Assembly: GCA_002726085.1 (NCBI GenBank)
Contig: PBRZ01000067.1
Location: 1-44,746, forward strand
Length of the DNA stretch: 44,746 nucleotides
From: Acidobacteriota bacterium
Lineage (GTDB): Bacteria; Acidobacteriota; Vicinamibacteria; Vicinamibacterales; UBA8438
Direction: 5' to 3'
Shown here: positions 9,181 through 17,816 of the stretch, one piece after another
Position numbering within the stretch: the stretch's first letter is position 1
Layout of the letters: each line of letters opens with the position of its first letter
Made by a program: the position numbers and the translations under genes
The notes under the pieces: generated by a model
What the model was told of the DNA's origin: nothing
Database searches by the model: none
The model's input: the letters and a program-made list of their open reading frames with translations, nothing else

Positions 9181-9340
9181 TCAGGCCCTGAGTCACCGAG
9201 CCCGCAACATGCGGTTGGGACGCATGACGGCCGTCATACGGAAGCCACGGCGTCGGCTCTACGCTACCTGCGATCGTCCGGCCAGCCCTGACCCGCCCCC
9301 GCCTCGGAGGCTCGCAAGCCCCCGACGCAGCCGATCCAAT

Positions 9341-12100
9341 GTGACTTGCGTTCTTCTCCACTTCGACCGCATCTTCGCGGGCGCCGTTCTGGCGTTGCTG
9401 GTGGTCTCTGCCGCCAACGCCTCGGGCACCGGTCAATCGGGCACCAGATTCGACCCGCCGTCTTCCCTCGTCGTCGTCACGTTCACCAACGTCAGCGGTG
9501 ATCCCGAGGATGACTGGATGGGGGCAGGCATTGGCGAGACTCTGGCCACGGCGCTCGGAGACGGGGTACGCGTACCCTCCGTCCTGGCCGCCGAGCGCCT
9601 CGGCGCCTCTCGAATCGTCGAGGGGGCCTATGAGCGGGTTGGCACCCGGATCCGCATCACGGCCATGCTGACGCATGTCGAATCGGGCCGCGTCGTCCGT
9701 TCGGCTCTCGTCGACGGCGAGGCGAGCGACCTGTTTGCGCTCCAGGACGAGGTGGCTGCGCAGCTCGCCGGAGCTGCCACGAGCACCGATCCGCCCGGCG
9801 TCTCCGGCTCGGCTCCAGCCACGCCTCCCAGCCGGATCCAGCCCGGCCAGGCCGCAGCGGCGACCGTCGTCTCGACCGGGACCGCGGGCTTTGCCGTCGC
9901 CCCGGGGCCCTTCATCGACGGGCCGCCACCCCCAGCATTACCAGCTATGGTGGCGCGGGACGCGCGTGGCCGGGTCACGATGCGTGCGACACGGTTGACC
10001 GATCCGCTCGTGCTTGACGGTCGGCTCGACGAACGCGCTTACGAGACCGTCCGTTCGGTCAGCGGGTTCATTCAGCAGGAGCCTGACGAGGGCGCGCCGG
10101 CAACCGAGGCGACGGAGGCCTGGGTCTTCTACGACGACAGCACGATCTACATCGCCGCCCGGTGCTGGGACTCCCAGCCGGAGCGAATGGTCGCGAACGA
10201 AATGCGACGGGACAATCAGGGGATCTATCAGAACGAGAATTTCGCGGTGGTCCTCGACACGTACTACGACCGCCGGAACGGCTACCTGTTTCACGTCAAC
10301 CCGCTGGGTGGCATGTTCGACGGGCACGTCACCGACGAGCGGAACATGAATCGGGACTGGAACGGCGTCTGGGACGTCAGGACGGGACGGTTCGATCAAG
10401 GGTGGACGGTCGAGATCGCCATCCCGTTCAAGTCGGTTCGATTCCGCCCGGGCACCGCGCAGACCTGGGGGGTCAACCTGCGTCGGATCGTGCGGTGGAA
10501 GAACGAGACATCGTATCTCACTGCCGTGCCGGCGTCGTTGAACCTGGCTGGCATCATGCAGCTCTCGGCAGCCGGCACCGTCGTCGGCATCGAGGCGCCA
10601 TCCGGTACCGGCAACGTCGAGCTCAAGCCCTACGTGATCTCGGCGCTGACGACCGACCGGGTCGCCAGCCCGCCCCCGGCGAACGCGCTCGACGGCGACG
10701 TCGGCTTTGACGTGAAGTACGGCATCACCGAAGGGCTGACGGCCGACGCCACCTACAACACCGACTTCGCACAGGTCGAGGTCGACGAGCAGCAGGTCAA
10801 TCTGACGCGGTTCAGCCTCTTCTTTCCCGAGAAGCGGGAGTTCTTTCTGGAAGGGCAAGGGATCTTCGATTTCGGCGGCGGCCGGGGTTTCGGCGGCGGC
10901 GGTGGAGGCGCTGCGAGAAACACCCCCATCCTGTTCTTCAGCCGACGGGTCGGCCTCGTGGCGGGCCGGCCGGTTCCGATCGAGGCGGGTGGACGCCTGA
11001 CCGGGAAGGCCGGCCCATTCAGCGTCGGGGTGCTCGACATCCAGACCGGTGACGAGTCGGTCTCGGGCGCGCGCTCGACGAACTTCGCTGTCGTCCGGAT
11101 CAAGCGCGACATGCTCCGCCGCAGCAGCATCGGCGCCCTGGTCACCCACCGTTCGGTGGCGCTCGCGGGGGACGGGTCGAACCAGACGTATGGCGTGGAC
11201 GGGACGTTCCGGTTCTACGACAACGTCAACCTGAACACGTATCTCGCCGGCACCCAGACGCCGGGGCTCGACGGCGACGACATGAGCTACCGCGGGCAGT
11301 TCGACTACAGCGGCGATCTGTACGGCCTGCAGGTCGAGCGGCTGGTCGTCGACGAACACTTCAACCCGGAAGTCGGCTTCCTCCGACGCACTGACTTCCA
11401 GCGCAGCTTCGCGTCGGGCCGGTTCAGCCCGCGTCCGGGCGGCATCGCCTCGGTGCGGAAGCTGTCGTGGAGCGGCGACCTGGACTACGTCACCGACGGC
11501 ACCGGCCGACTCGAGACCCGGATCGCGACCGGCGCATTCGGGGTCGAGATGGAGAACAGTGACCGGTTCCGCCTCGGGTACTCGCGCAACTACGAGTTCC
11601 TCGACGTGCCGTTCGGCATCGCGACCGGGGTCACGATCCCGGTCGGGGGCTACACCTTCAGCAACACGCGCGTCTCGTACACGTTCGGCACCCAACGGCG
11701 GGTCTTCGGCACGGTCTCGGCCTCGCACGGAGGGTTCTTCGGTGGCGACAAGACGAGCGCTGGCTTCAGCCGAGGCCGGGTGGAGCTGGCACGTCGCCTG
11801 TCGGTCGAGCCCAGCATCTCGGTCAACTGGGTCGAGGTCCCGGCCGGCTCGTTCACGACGACGCTCGTAAGCAACCGGGCCACCTTCACCGTGACTCCGC
11901 GGGCGTTCGTCAGTGCCCTGCTGCAGTACAACTCCAGCGCCGAGTCGCTCTCAACCAACATGCGGCTGCGGTGGGAGTATCAGCCCGGTAGCGAGTTGTT
12001 CGTCGTGTACACGGAGCAGCGGGACACGCTCAGCCCGCAGTTTCCCGAGCTGGAGAACCGTGCGTTTGCCGTCAAGTTGAACCGCCTGATTCGGTTCTAG
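9341..12100 (+). CDS. FlgO/TolB-like + CBM9-like + DUF5916 fusion protein, exported
   Basis: A large exported protein of about 919 residues, start uncertain. GTG 9341 is chosen because the signal peptide (FAGAVLALLVVSAANA) begins there; in-frame ATGs lie at 9209 and 9224. Residues about 40-145 look like the TolB/FlgO N-terminal domain (VVVTFTNVSGDPEDDWMG..., ASRIVEGAYERVGTRIRI). A Pro/Ala-rich linker follows. Residues about 215-405 form a CBM9-like domain (DPLVLDGRLDERAYE, YDDSTIYIAARCWDSQPE). The rest is DUF5916, a predicted outer-membrane beta-barrel (YNTDFAQVEVDEQQVNLTRF, FPEKREFFLEG). It ends with alternating strands and a terminal Phe, as expected for a barrel. CBM9-DUF5916 proteins are common in Acidobacteriota; the FlgO-like front end is less usual. 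Function unknown, possibly polymer or peptide uptake. Confidence 0.8.
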   Translation: MTCVLLHFDRIFAGAVLALLVVSAANASGTGQSGTRFDPPSSLVVVTFTNVSGDPEDDWMGAGIGETLATALGDGVRVPSVLAAERLGASRIVEGAYERVGTRIRITAMLTHVESGRVVRSALVDGEASDLFALQDEVAAQLAGAATSTDPPGVSGSAPATPPSRIQPGQAAAATVVSTGTAGFAVAPGPFIDGPPPPALPAMVARDARGRVTMRATRLTDPLVLDGRLDERAYETVRSVSGFIQQEPDEGAPATEATEAWVFYDDSTIYIAARCWDSQPERMVANEMRRDNQGIYQNENFAVVLDTYYDRRNGYLFHVNPLGGMFDGHVTDERNMNRDWNGVWDVRTGRFDQGWTVEIAIPFKSVRFRPGTAQTWGVNLRRIVRWKNETSYLTAVPASLNLAGIMQLSAAGTVVGIEAPSGTGNVELKPYVISALTTDRVASPPPANALDGDVGFDVKYGITEGLTADATYNTDFAQVEVDEQQVNLTRFSLFFPEKREFFLEGQGIFDFGGGRGFGGGGGGAARNTPILFFSRRVGLVAGRPVPIEAGGRLTGKAGPFSVGVLDIQTGDESVSGARSTNFAVVRIKRDMLRRSSIGALVTHRSVALAGDGSNQTYGVDGTFRFYDNVNLNTYLAGTQTPGLDGDDMSYRGQFDYSGDLYGLQVERLVVDEHFNPEVGFLRRTDFQRSFASGRFSPRPGGIASVRKLSWSGDLDYVTDGTGRLETRIATGAFGVEMENSDRFRLGYSRNYEFLDVPFGIATGVTIPVGGYTFSNTRVSYTFGTQRRVFGTVSASHGGFFGGDKTSAGFSRGRVELARRLSVEPSISVNWVEVPAGSFTTTLVSNRATFTVTPRAFVSALLQYNSSAESLSTNMRLRWEYQPGSELFVVYTEQRDTLSPQFPELENRAFAVKLNRLIRF

Positions 12101-12140
12101 CTCTCTATCTGGCACCCCACGGGCGGGTCCTCAGCACCCT

Positions 12141-12166
12141 GCGAGTCGGTCTGTCACGCGACTCGC
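12141..12166. terminator. Hairpin between convergent genes
   Basis: A perfect 8-base inverted repeat, GCGAGTCG and CGACTCGC, separated by ten bases, lies between the ends of the DUF5916 gene (12100) and the DUF1223 gene (12208, opposite strand). Placed this way it can act as a bidirectional terminator. There is no U-tract, so intrinsic termination would be weak, or the hairpin may serve as a 3' end stabiliser. Confidence 0.5.
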
Positions 12167-12207
12167 TGGACCTGGTCTGGTGGGGTCGGATCGGCGGGAA
12201 CGGAGGC

Positions 12208-13041
12208 TCAGGGGATGAGCGAGAGCTGGGCGGCGCCAAGTACCTTGCGGCTGGCCGCCTCTTGGATGAACCCAACGACACGCAGCAGCTCTCGGTTCCA
12301 GCTTGGCTCGAGCGGCACAGCGATGTCGGTCTCGTAGGGCCTCGCCATCACGGCTGGGAGCCGCTCCACACGCTCGAGCCGGCGGGCCACCGCGGTGTGA
12401 CGCAGGCGACGCCGTGCGTTCTCTCCGCGCAAGACGTTCGTGGCGAGCCCGGTCTCCGTCACGGCGAGCCAGAGCTCGGCACTCTCGCCGTCCGGCAGCT
12501 CCGGGAGGCTGGCAATTCGTATCCGGATGGTCAAGACGTCCGACGCCCTCGCTCCCGTCCACTGCACACGCATCTCCGCCTTCTGCGATGCCGCGGCCCG
12601 CGCGATGGTCTGCCGAGCGTCGGCCTCCAGGCTCCCGACGAGTGCAGTCCGGCCATCGACCACCATCTGCGGGGTGTAGTTCGCCGGTTCCCCCAACGCC
12701 CGGCGGTAGATCTCCTGCCGCTCGGTGAATGCTACTGAGGAGAACGGGTCGCGCCAGCCGAGTCCGTTCCAGTAGTCGACATGCTCGCTCAACCCGATGA
12801 TCTGAACGCCCGGCACCGGTTGCTCGGCTTCGAGCCGAATCAGGAGGGCGTCGGCAGGTGGGCAGCTCGAGCACCCTTCGGACGTAAACAGCTCCACGAG
12901 TACCGGAGTACCCAGTTCCTCCTGGCGAGACGCCGACTGCGCCGGCCAGACCGCGCCGCCGACCACCCACGCGACACCAAGCACCGCAGCCAGGGCGACC
13001 GCGGAGCGCGAGGCGGGTCGTTCCCCCTTGTCGAGCGTCAT
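12208..13041 (-). CDS. DUF1223 thioredoxin-fold exported protein
   Basis: A 277-residue DUF1223 family protein of unknown function. An N-terminal hydrophobic signal covers about residues 12-37. The family hallmark ELFTSEGCSSCPPADALL places Cys57 and Cys60 as a CxxC-like redox pair. GLSEHVDYWNGLGWRDPFSS and YTPQMVVDGRTALVGS follow, both characteristic. A probable -10 box (GATAAT on this strand) lies six bases before the ATG, so the mRNA may be leaderless. It is divergent from the small exported protein at 13121. The family is known only as a predicted secreted protein with a thioredoxin-like fold. Confidence 0.88.
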   Translation of the reverse strand: MTLDKGERPASRSAVALAAVLGVAWVVGGAVWPAQSASRQEELGTPVLVELFTSEGCSSCPPADALLIRLEAEQPVPGVQIIGLSEHVDYWNGLGWRDPFSSVAFTERQEIYRRALGEPANYTPQMVVDGRTALVGSLEADARQTIARAAASQKAEMRVQWTGARASDVLTIRIRIASLPELPDGESAELWLAVTETGLATNVLRGENARRRLRHTAVARRLERVERLPAVMARPYETDIAVPLEPSWNRELLRVVGFIQEAASRKVLGAAQLSLIP

Positions 13042-13120
13042 CGGTCCATTATCATCTCATGTCGGCCGCAGAGCAGGGCAGACGAGAAGATTCTGGACGA
13101 AGCCGTCGGAGGGCCATGCC

Positions 13121-13528
13121 ATGAACACCTCGAGTATCATCGTCTTGTTGCTCCTCGCCGGGTCCGTGCCACCGGAGGCGATGACGCAATCGGAACGCCC
13201 GATCGTGTTCTCTCGCGTGTGCAACATCGAACCGGGCCAGGACGCGGCCGCCGCCGCACTCGCTCGGGAGATGGTCGCCCTCGTCAACGAGCGCTACCCG
13301 GGCGCCGAGATGACGGCCCGCACCGGTCGCTGGATGACCGGCTTCCAGTCGCTCGCCGCGCCCGTCAACCAGATCCGCTTCACCGAACAGCACCCCGACC
13401 TGGAGACCCGCGACATATTTACCGCGATCCTCTTGGGTGACGACGACTTCGAGACGCTCCAGCGGAAGGTGGCCGAGGTGATCGATTTCGGCAGCTGCGC
13501 CGACACACAGTTCCGGGCCAGGCCGTAG
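13121..13528 (+). CDS. Small exported protein, possible ferredoxin-like (ABM-type) fold
   Basis: A 135-residue protein I do not recognise firmly. A signal peptide is clear (IIVLLLLAGSVPPEAM). The mature part reads like a dimeric alpha/beta-barrel (NIPSNAP/ABM) protein: a first strand IVFSRVCNIEPGQDAAAAAL, a helix (AREMVALVNERYPG), and strands leading to a second helix (ETLQRKVAEVIDFG). Two cysteines, one in each half, could form a disulfide. The ATG at 13121 is favoured because the signal begins there; the frame is open upstream without homology. It stands alone between divergent DUF1223 and the PadR operator region. Function unknown. Confidence 0.65.
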   Translation: MNTSSIIVLLLLAGSVPPEAMTQSERPIVFSRVCNIEPGQDAAAAALAREMVALVNERYPGAEMTARTGRWMTGFQSLAAPVNQIRFTEQHPDLETRDIFTAILLGDDDFETLQRKVAEVIDFGSCADTQFRARP

Positions 13529-13600
13529 GCGTTTCCTTGGGGGGAGTCGAGCGGCGTGAGCCGATGGTCGATGATCATCCCCTAACAGCCACGAGCACGA

Positions 13601-13662
13601 CTCCCCTTGAAAAGCTACAACAGACGGGTTACGCTGAACGTGTTGTAGCTTTTCTAGGGGAG
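13601..13662. promoter_or_regulatory. Long inverted-repeat operator upstream of padR
   Basis: Two arms, 13601-13622 and 13641-13662, are reverse complements over 22 bases with one mismatch. The inner 13 bases are exact (AAAAGCTACAACA and TGTTGTAGCTTTT), separated by 18 bases. The left arm covers the -35 box, the -10 lies in the spacer, and the right arm covers the Shine-Dalgarno AGGGGAG before the padR ATG at 13667. This is the expected geometry for autorepression by PadR. The same sequence could also fold as an mRNA hairpin that hides the ribosome binding site. Confidence 0.8.
13607..13635 (+). promoter_or_regulatory. padR promoter
   Basis: TTGAAA at 13607-13612 and TACGCT at 13630-13635 are separated by 17 bases, a good sigma-70-type arrangement. 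It is embedded in the inverted repeat, so a repressor bound to the arms would occlude RNA polymerase. The predicted start near 13642 gives a leader of about 25 bases. Confidence 0.6.
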
Positions 13663-13666
13663 AATC

Positions 13667-13996
13667 ATGAGCGAACCGTCCGACGTCCTCCGAGGCACCT
13701 TGGACCTGCTGATTCTGCAGACGCTCGTCCTGGAGCCGAACCATGGCTGGGCAATTGCCCAGCGGATTCAGCAGGTGTCACGCGACCACCTCAAGGTGCA
13801 GCAGGGGTCGCTCTATCCGGCCCTACACCGGCTGGAGCATCAGGGATGGATCCGGTCGAAGTGGGGGAGGTCGGACGAGAAACGCCAGGCTAAGTTCTAC
13901 TCGCTGACGCGGGCGGGGCGGAAGCAGCTCGAGACCGAGACCTCCAAGTGGCAGCGGTTGTCGACCGGCGTCAATCTGGTGCTGGCCAACGAGTAA
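13667..13996 (+). CDS. PadR family transcriptional regulator
   Basis: A 109-residue winged-helix repressor of the short PadR (PF03551) type. The N-terminus SDVLRGTLDLLILQTL is the standard first helix, and the recognition helix and wing carry the signature QGSLYPALHRLEHQGWI...KFYSLTRAGRKQL. The Shine-Dalgarno AGGGGAG sits inside the right arm of the inverted repeat. The next gene, the ADOP permease, begins nine bases after the stop, so the two form one operon. PadR plus ADOP pairs are frequent in Acidobacteriota. The likely role is autoregulation and control of the permease, with an unknown ligand. Confidence 0.93.
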   Translation: MSEPSDVLRGTLDLLILQTLVLEPNHGWAIAQRIQQVSRDHLKVQQGSLYPALHRLEHQGWIRSKWGRSDEKRQAKFYSLTRAGRKQLETETSKWQRLSTGVNLVLANE

Positions 13997-14005
13997 AGGG
14001 ACGAC

Positions 14006-16723
14006 ATGCGTTTCTGGTATCTCGTCGTCGCCCAGGTGAAGTCGCTCCTGCTCCGGCGTCGACGCCAGGACGAGCTCGACGAGGAGCTCCGTCTGCATCT
14101 CGCACAGGAGATTGAGCAGCGCGTCGCGCGCGGGATGTCTCCGAAGGAGGCGCGGCGGTCTGCGCTTTGCGCCTTCGGCGGGGTCGAGAGGACGAAGGAC
14201 GAGTGCCGGGACGCGTGGGGGCTGCGACTGGTGGACCAGCTCGCACGCGACACGCGGTATGCCACCCGGCGGCTGGCGCGCGACTGGCGGTTCTCGGTGC
14301 TCGCGACGCTTATCCTGGCGCTCGGGATCGGCGTGAACACCGCCATGTTCAGCGTCATTAATGCGCTCTACTCCCCTCCGCTCGCGAACCAAGATGCCCA
14401 CCAGCTCGTGAACCTCTACCAGAACGATCGGGACTCAGGCGAGCCAGGGTTCCTGGGCACCTCCTGTCCGGCCTACGAAGACATGGCCGCCTACACCGAT
14501 CTGTATGCCGGGGTGATGGCCACCACGGTCCCCCATCCGGTTCGTATCTACCATGATGAGCGTGTCCTACGGGGGATGGCCGAGTTCGCCACCTCCAGCT
14601 ACCTGGCAGTGCTGGGATTGAGCCCATCGAGAGGACGCTGGTTCACCGCGGCGGAGGACCGGCTCGGCGCAGAGTCGGTGGCCGTCCTCAGTCACCGGTC
14701 CTGGACCACGACGTTCGAGGCGTCGCCGTCGGTGATCGGCGAGACCATGCGGATCAACGGCGTCCCGGTGACAGTGATTGGTGTGGGGCCCGCAGGCCAC
14801 GAGAGCGGCTTCTTCGGCGGGATCGTGACCGACTTCTGGCTCCCGGTCTCGTCCCTCCTGGCGTTAAACGAGACGTCGAACGGTCTGGAGCGCGATGCCC
14901 GTGAGGCGCCGTTTCTGGTAACAGCTCGGTTGCGCGACGGGGTGAGCCTGGCGCAAGCCCAGGCGGGGATGACGGCGCTCGGAGTGCGACTGGCCAGCGA
15001 GTTTCCGGACGAGGATCCGGGGCGCGGCATTTCGGTGTGGCGGACCGAAGACGTGCGCACGCATCCAGAGCTCGATGGTCCGCTGACTGCGGTCGCCTGG
15101 CTGCTCATGAGCGTGGTGGGCCTCGTCCTGGCGATCGCGTGCATCAACCTGGCGACCTGGCTGCTCGTCCGGGGACTGTCGCGCGCCAAAGAGGTCTCGG
15201 TTCGGCTCGCGCTAGGCGCCACGCGCGGACAACTGGTACGCCACCTGCTGGTCGAGAGCACGTTGCTGGCAGGGGCCGGCGGCGTGGTGGGCTGCCTGCT
15301 GGCGATCTGGACCATCCACCTGGTGGCGCTCGTGGAGCTGCCGTTCGACGTGGTCGTCGGCCTCGACTACCGGGTGCTGGGCTTCGCCCTGGCGCTGTCG
15401 CTAGCGACCGGTGTGGCGTTCGGGCTGGCGCCGGCGCTCAAGGCGACCCGGGTCACGCTGACACCTGCGTTGCGAGCCCAGGGGGACATCCCATCGTCAG
15501 GCCGACGTGGGTTCACGCTGAACGACATGTTGGTCGTCGCGCAAGTAGTGCTCTCGTGCGTCTTGCTCGTCGGGGCGGGTGTCTTCCTGCAATGGCTCGC
15601 CAGCATGGAGACAGCGGACGTCGGCTTCCGTGTCGACGGCCTGGCGTTCGTCGAGGCCGACGCCGCCCTCGCGGGGTACTCGCCCGACGAGGCGGCCGTG
15701 CTGTACGAGAGCTGGCGTGCCGGCGTCGCTGCACTCCCCGGCGTCGAGTCGGCGACCCTGGCGGCGGGTCCGCCGACCGGTGGTCTGGACGGGCCGTTTG
15801 CAACCCTCGAACTGGACGTCGACGGGTATGTGCCTAGCGCCGACGAGTTCGTCTGGGGACAGTGGACGTGGGCGGGACCAGGGTACTTCGAGACGCTGGG
15901 ACTGCCGCCGCTGTACGGGCGCACCTTCACCCAGTTCGATCGACCCGGGACCCCTGGCGTCGCGGTGATCAACGAGCGGATGGCTCGTCGCTACTTCGGG
16001 ACGCCGAACGCCGTTGGCGGGCGTTTCCGTGTCGTAGACCGGGCCAGTGGGCCGGAGGACGCGGCACGAGGCGTGGAATTGGAAGTCATCGGCGTCGTGC
16101 CGGACACGCGAGCGTGGGTGCTCAGAGAGCCGCTTCCGACGTTCTACCGGTCGCCCAGTCAAGCGGCGGCGCTGACGCCGACGGTGGTGGCCCGGACTTC
16201 GCTCGATCCGGTCAGCCTGTTGCCACCGATGCGACGAACACTGCGGGAACTCGGCGGTGCGCTCCCGGTCCTCCGGGCGAGGACGATGCCCCAGCACGTC
16301 GCCGCCGCCCTCGGCCAGTCGCGTGCGGCCGGGGCGGTGCTGGGTGGACTCGGTGCCCTGGGGCTCGCTCTCGCCAGCCTGGGACTCTATGCGGTCATGG
16401 CCTTCGGCGTGTCGCGACGGGCGCGGGAGATCGGGATCCGCAGGGCGCTCGGTGCGCAACGCACCCACGTGATCTGGACCGTGTCACGCAACGTCGCGAC
16501 CCTGATCGGGGTCGGTCTGACGCTCGGTCTGGGACTCGGGTGGTTGAGTGTGCAGGGGCTGGCCATGGTGGGGACCAGCCTGACGTTGAGCGTGCCGTCC
16601 GTCGAGCCGCTGACCTTCGGGCTCGTGACGGCGCTCCTGGCTGCCGTCGGACTGGCGGCCGCCTTCTTCCCCGCACGGCGTGCCGCCAAGGCCGACCCGT
16701 TGGTGGCGCTACGTCACCTGTAG
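14006..16723 (+). CDS. ADOP-type permease (FtsX/MacB-like, no ATPase)
   Basis: A 905-residue acidobacterial 'duplicated orphan permease' protein. The cytoplasmic N-terminus (RRRRQDELDEELRLHLAQEIE, ARRSALCAFGGVER) is the family-specific leader. The first membrane segment is FSVLATLILALGIGVNTAMFSV near residue 95, followed by a MacB-type periplasmic domain. Three FtsX membrane helices start near residue 360 (WLLMSVVGLVLAIACINLATWLL). A second periplasmic domain and FtsX unit follow, ending FFPARRAAKADPLVALRHL. No ATP-binding subunit is encoded nearby. Related MacB proteins work in lipoprotein or drug efflux, but ADOP function is unproven. It is co-transcribed with padR. Confidence 0.92.
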   Translation: MRFWYLVVAQVKSLLLRRRRQDELDEELRLHLAQEIEQRVARGMSPKEARRSALCAFGGVERTKDECRDAWGLRLVDQLARDTRYATRRLARDWRFSVLATLILALGIGVNTAMFSVINALYSPPLANQDAHQLVNLYQNDRDSGEPGFLGTSCPAYEDMAAYTDLYAGVMATTVPHPVRIYHDERVLRGMAEFATSSYLAVLGLSPSRGRWFTAAEDRLGAESVAVLSHRSWTTTFEASPSVIGETMRINGVPVTVIGVGPAGHESGFFGGIVTDFWLPVSSLLALNETSNGLERDAREAPFLVTARLRDGVSLAQAQAGMTALGVRLASEFPDEDPGRGISVWRTEDVRTHPELDGPLTAVAWLLMSVVGLVLAIACINLATWLLVRGLSRAKEVSVRLALGATRGQLVRHLLVESTLLAGAGGVVGCLLAIWTIHLVALVELPFDVVVGLDYRVLGFALALSLATGVAFGLAPALKATRVTLTPALRAQGDIPSSGRRGFTLNDMLVVAQVVLSCVLLVGAGVFLQWLASMETADVGFRVDGLAFVEADAALAGYSPDEAAVLYESWRAGVAALPGVESATLAAGPPTGGLDGPFATLELDVDGYVPSADEFVWGQWTWAGPGYFETLGLPPLYGRTFTQFDRPGTPGVAVINERMARRYFGTPNAVGGRFRVVDRASGPEDAARGVELEVIGVVPDTRAWVLREPLPTFYRSPSQAAALTPTVVARTSLDPVSLLPPMRRTLRELGGALPVLRARTMPQHVAAALGQSRAAGAVLGGLGALGLALASLGLYAVMAFGVSRRAREIGIRRALGAQRTHVIWTVSRNVATLIGVGLTLGLGLGWLSVQGLAMVGTSLTLSVPSVEPLTFGLVTALLAAVGLAAAFFPARRAAKADPLVALRHL

Positions 16724-16867
16724 GACCGCGGTCGCACAGCCCGGCGACGGCGATACCGCTTGCGAAGGAGGGTTCGTTCAAGACGTGCACTAGTCCTCGA
16801 CTCCCCCTGCGGTCGGGAGAAGCCGATTTCTCAAAACGCCAAGTTGTCCTGACGCGACTTCCTACCC

Positions 16868-16895
16868 TGAGAAACGGCTGCCCGATATAATCCAA
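16868..16895 (+). promoter_or_regulatory. Conserved 28-base promoter element, copy 1 (leaderless start of DUF4159 gene)
   Basis: The element ends in CCCGATATAATCCAA, with TATAAT at 16886-16891. It matches the elements at 24133-24160 and 30240-30267 in about 24 of 28 positions. The ATG of the DUF4159 gene (16899) begins seven bases after the hexamer, where transcription should start, so the transcript would be leaderless. Unlike the other two copies it has no tRNA-like sequence beside it. There is no TTGACA-like -35 box, so recognition probably relies on the extended -10. Confidence 0.65.
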
Positions 16896-16898
16896 GAA

Positions 16899-17750
16899 AT
16901 GTCTCCTGTTGTCAGGCAACGCTGGATGACGCGGCTCGTGGTCGGCCTGGTCACGGCCGGGGTGCTCGCGGCGGCCGGGTCGGCGCAGGTGCGCTGGGGC
17001 GGGCAGCGGCGCAGCCGGGTGCCGCCACGCTTCAAGCCCGCCGACCATCGCGACAACGGCTTCTCGTTCTGCCGGCTGATGTACACCAGCGTCCGGAGCG
17101 AACGGGAGGGCTACGGCTGGAGCACCGATTACCCGGCCGCCGACCAGAACTTCATGATCCGGCTGTCGGAGCTGACCTCCACCAAGGTCGACTTCGATGC
17201 CCGGGGCAACCCGAACCATTGGGTCGTCGAGATCACCGACCCGGCGCTGTTTACCTGCCCGTTTGTCATCGCCTCGGACGTCGGCACGATCGGCCTCCGC
17301 GGCGACGAGGTGGAGCAGCTGCGCGAGTATCTGCTCAAGGGCGGCTTCCTGTGGGTGGACGACTTCTGGGGCACGCCCGCCTGGAACCAGTGGTCCTCCG
17401 AGATCGGGCGCGTGCTGTCGCCGGCCGAGTATCCCATCATCGACCTGCCGCTGGACCATCCGTTGTTCAGGGCGCTGTACTACATCTGGGAGGTACCCCA
17501 GATCACCAACATCCGCTTCTGGCGTCGGGTCGGGGGCTCGTCCACGTCGGAGCGCGGACTCGACAGCGACGTGGCGCACTTCAGGGCGGTCACCGACGAG
17601 AACGGCCGCATCTTAGTAGCGATGACGCACAACACCGACATTCAGGACTCGTGGGAGCGTGAGGGAGAGGACCCGCGCTTCTTTGAGCAGTTCGCGCCCG
17701 ACGGATATTCGCTCGGCGTCAACGTGCTGCTGCACGCGATGAGCCATTGA
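16899..17750 (+). CDS. DUF4159 exported protein
   Basis: A 283-residue DUF4159 family protein, exported: hydrophobic segment MTRLVVGLVTAGVLAAAGSAQ. The mature part carries the family features FSFCRLMYTSVRSEREG-YGWSTDYPAADQNFM, TDPALFTCPFVIASDVG, and LREYLLKGGFLWVDDFWG. The fold resembles a class I glutamine-amidotransferase-like domain, and no catalytic activity is established. ATG 16899 is preferred because the promoter hexamer lies seven bases before it. A second ATG at 16926 would leave a canonical signal peptide but would need a leader of about 30 bases. In other bacteria DUF4159 genes often sit beside MoxR/DUF58 clusters; here the gene stands alone. Confidence 0.88.
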   Translation: MSPVVRQRWMTRLVVGLVTAGVLAAAGSAQVRWGGQRRSRVPPRFKPADHRDNGFSFCRLMYTSVRSEREGYGWSTDYPAADQNFMIRLSELTSTKVDFDARGNPNHWVVEITDPALFTCPFVIASDVGTIGLRGDEVEQLREYLLKGGFLWVDDFWGTPAWNQWSSEIGRVLSPAEYPIIDLPLDHPLFRALYYIWEVPQITNIRFWRRVGGSSTSERGLDSDVAHFRAVTDENGRILVAMTHNTDIQDSWEREGEDPRFFEQFAPDGYSLGVNVLLHAMSH

Positions 17751-17816
17751 GGATTGACGACGTCACTGCGTCGGCAGCCTCGCCCGAGGACCTACCAGCA
17801 CGCCACAGTCCGGTCG

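Noticed and set aside
9938-11728. 596-codon minus-strand open frame
   Set aside because: Antisense shadow of the CBM9-DUF5916 gene; low complexity and no recognisable domain.
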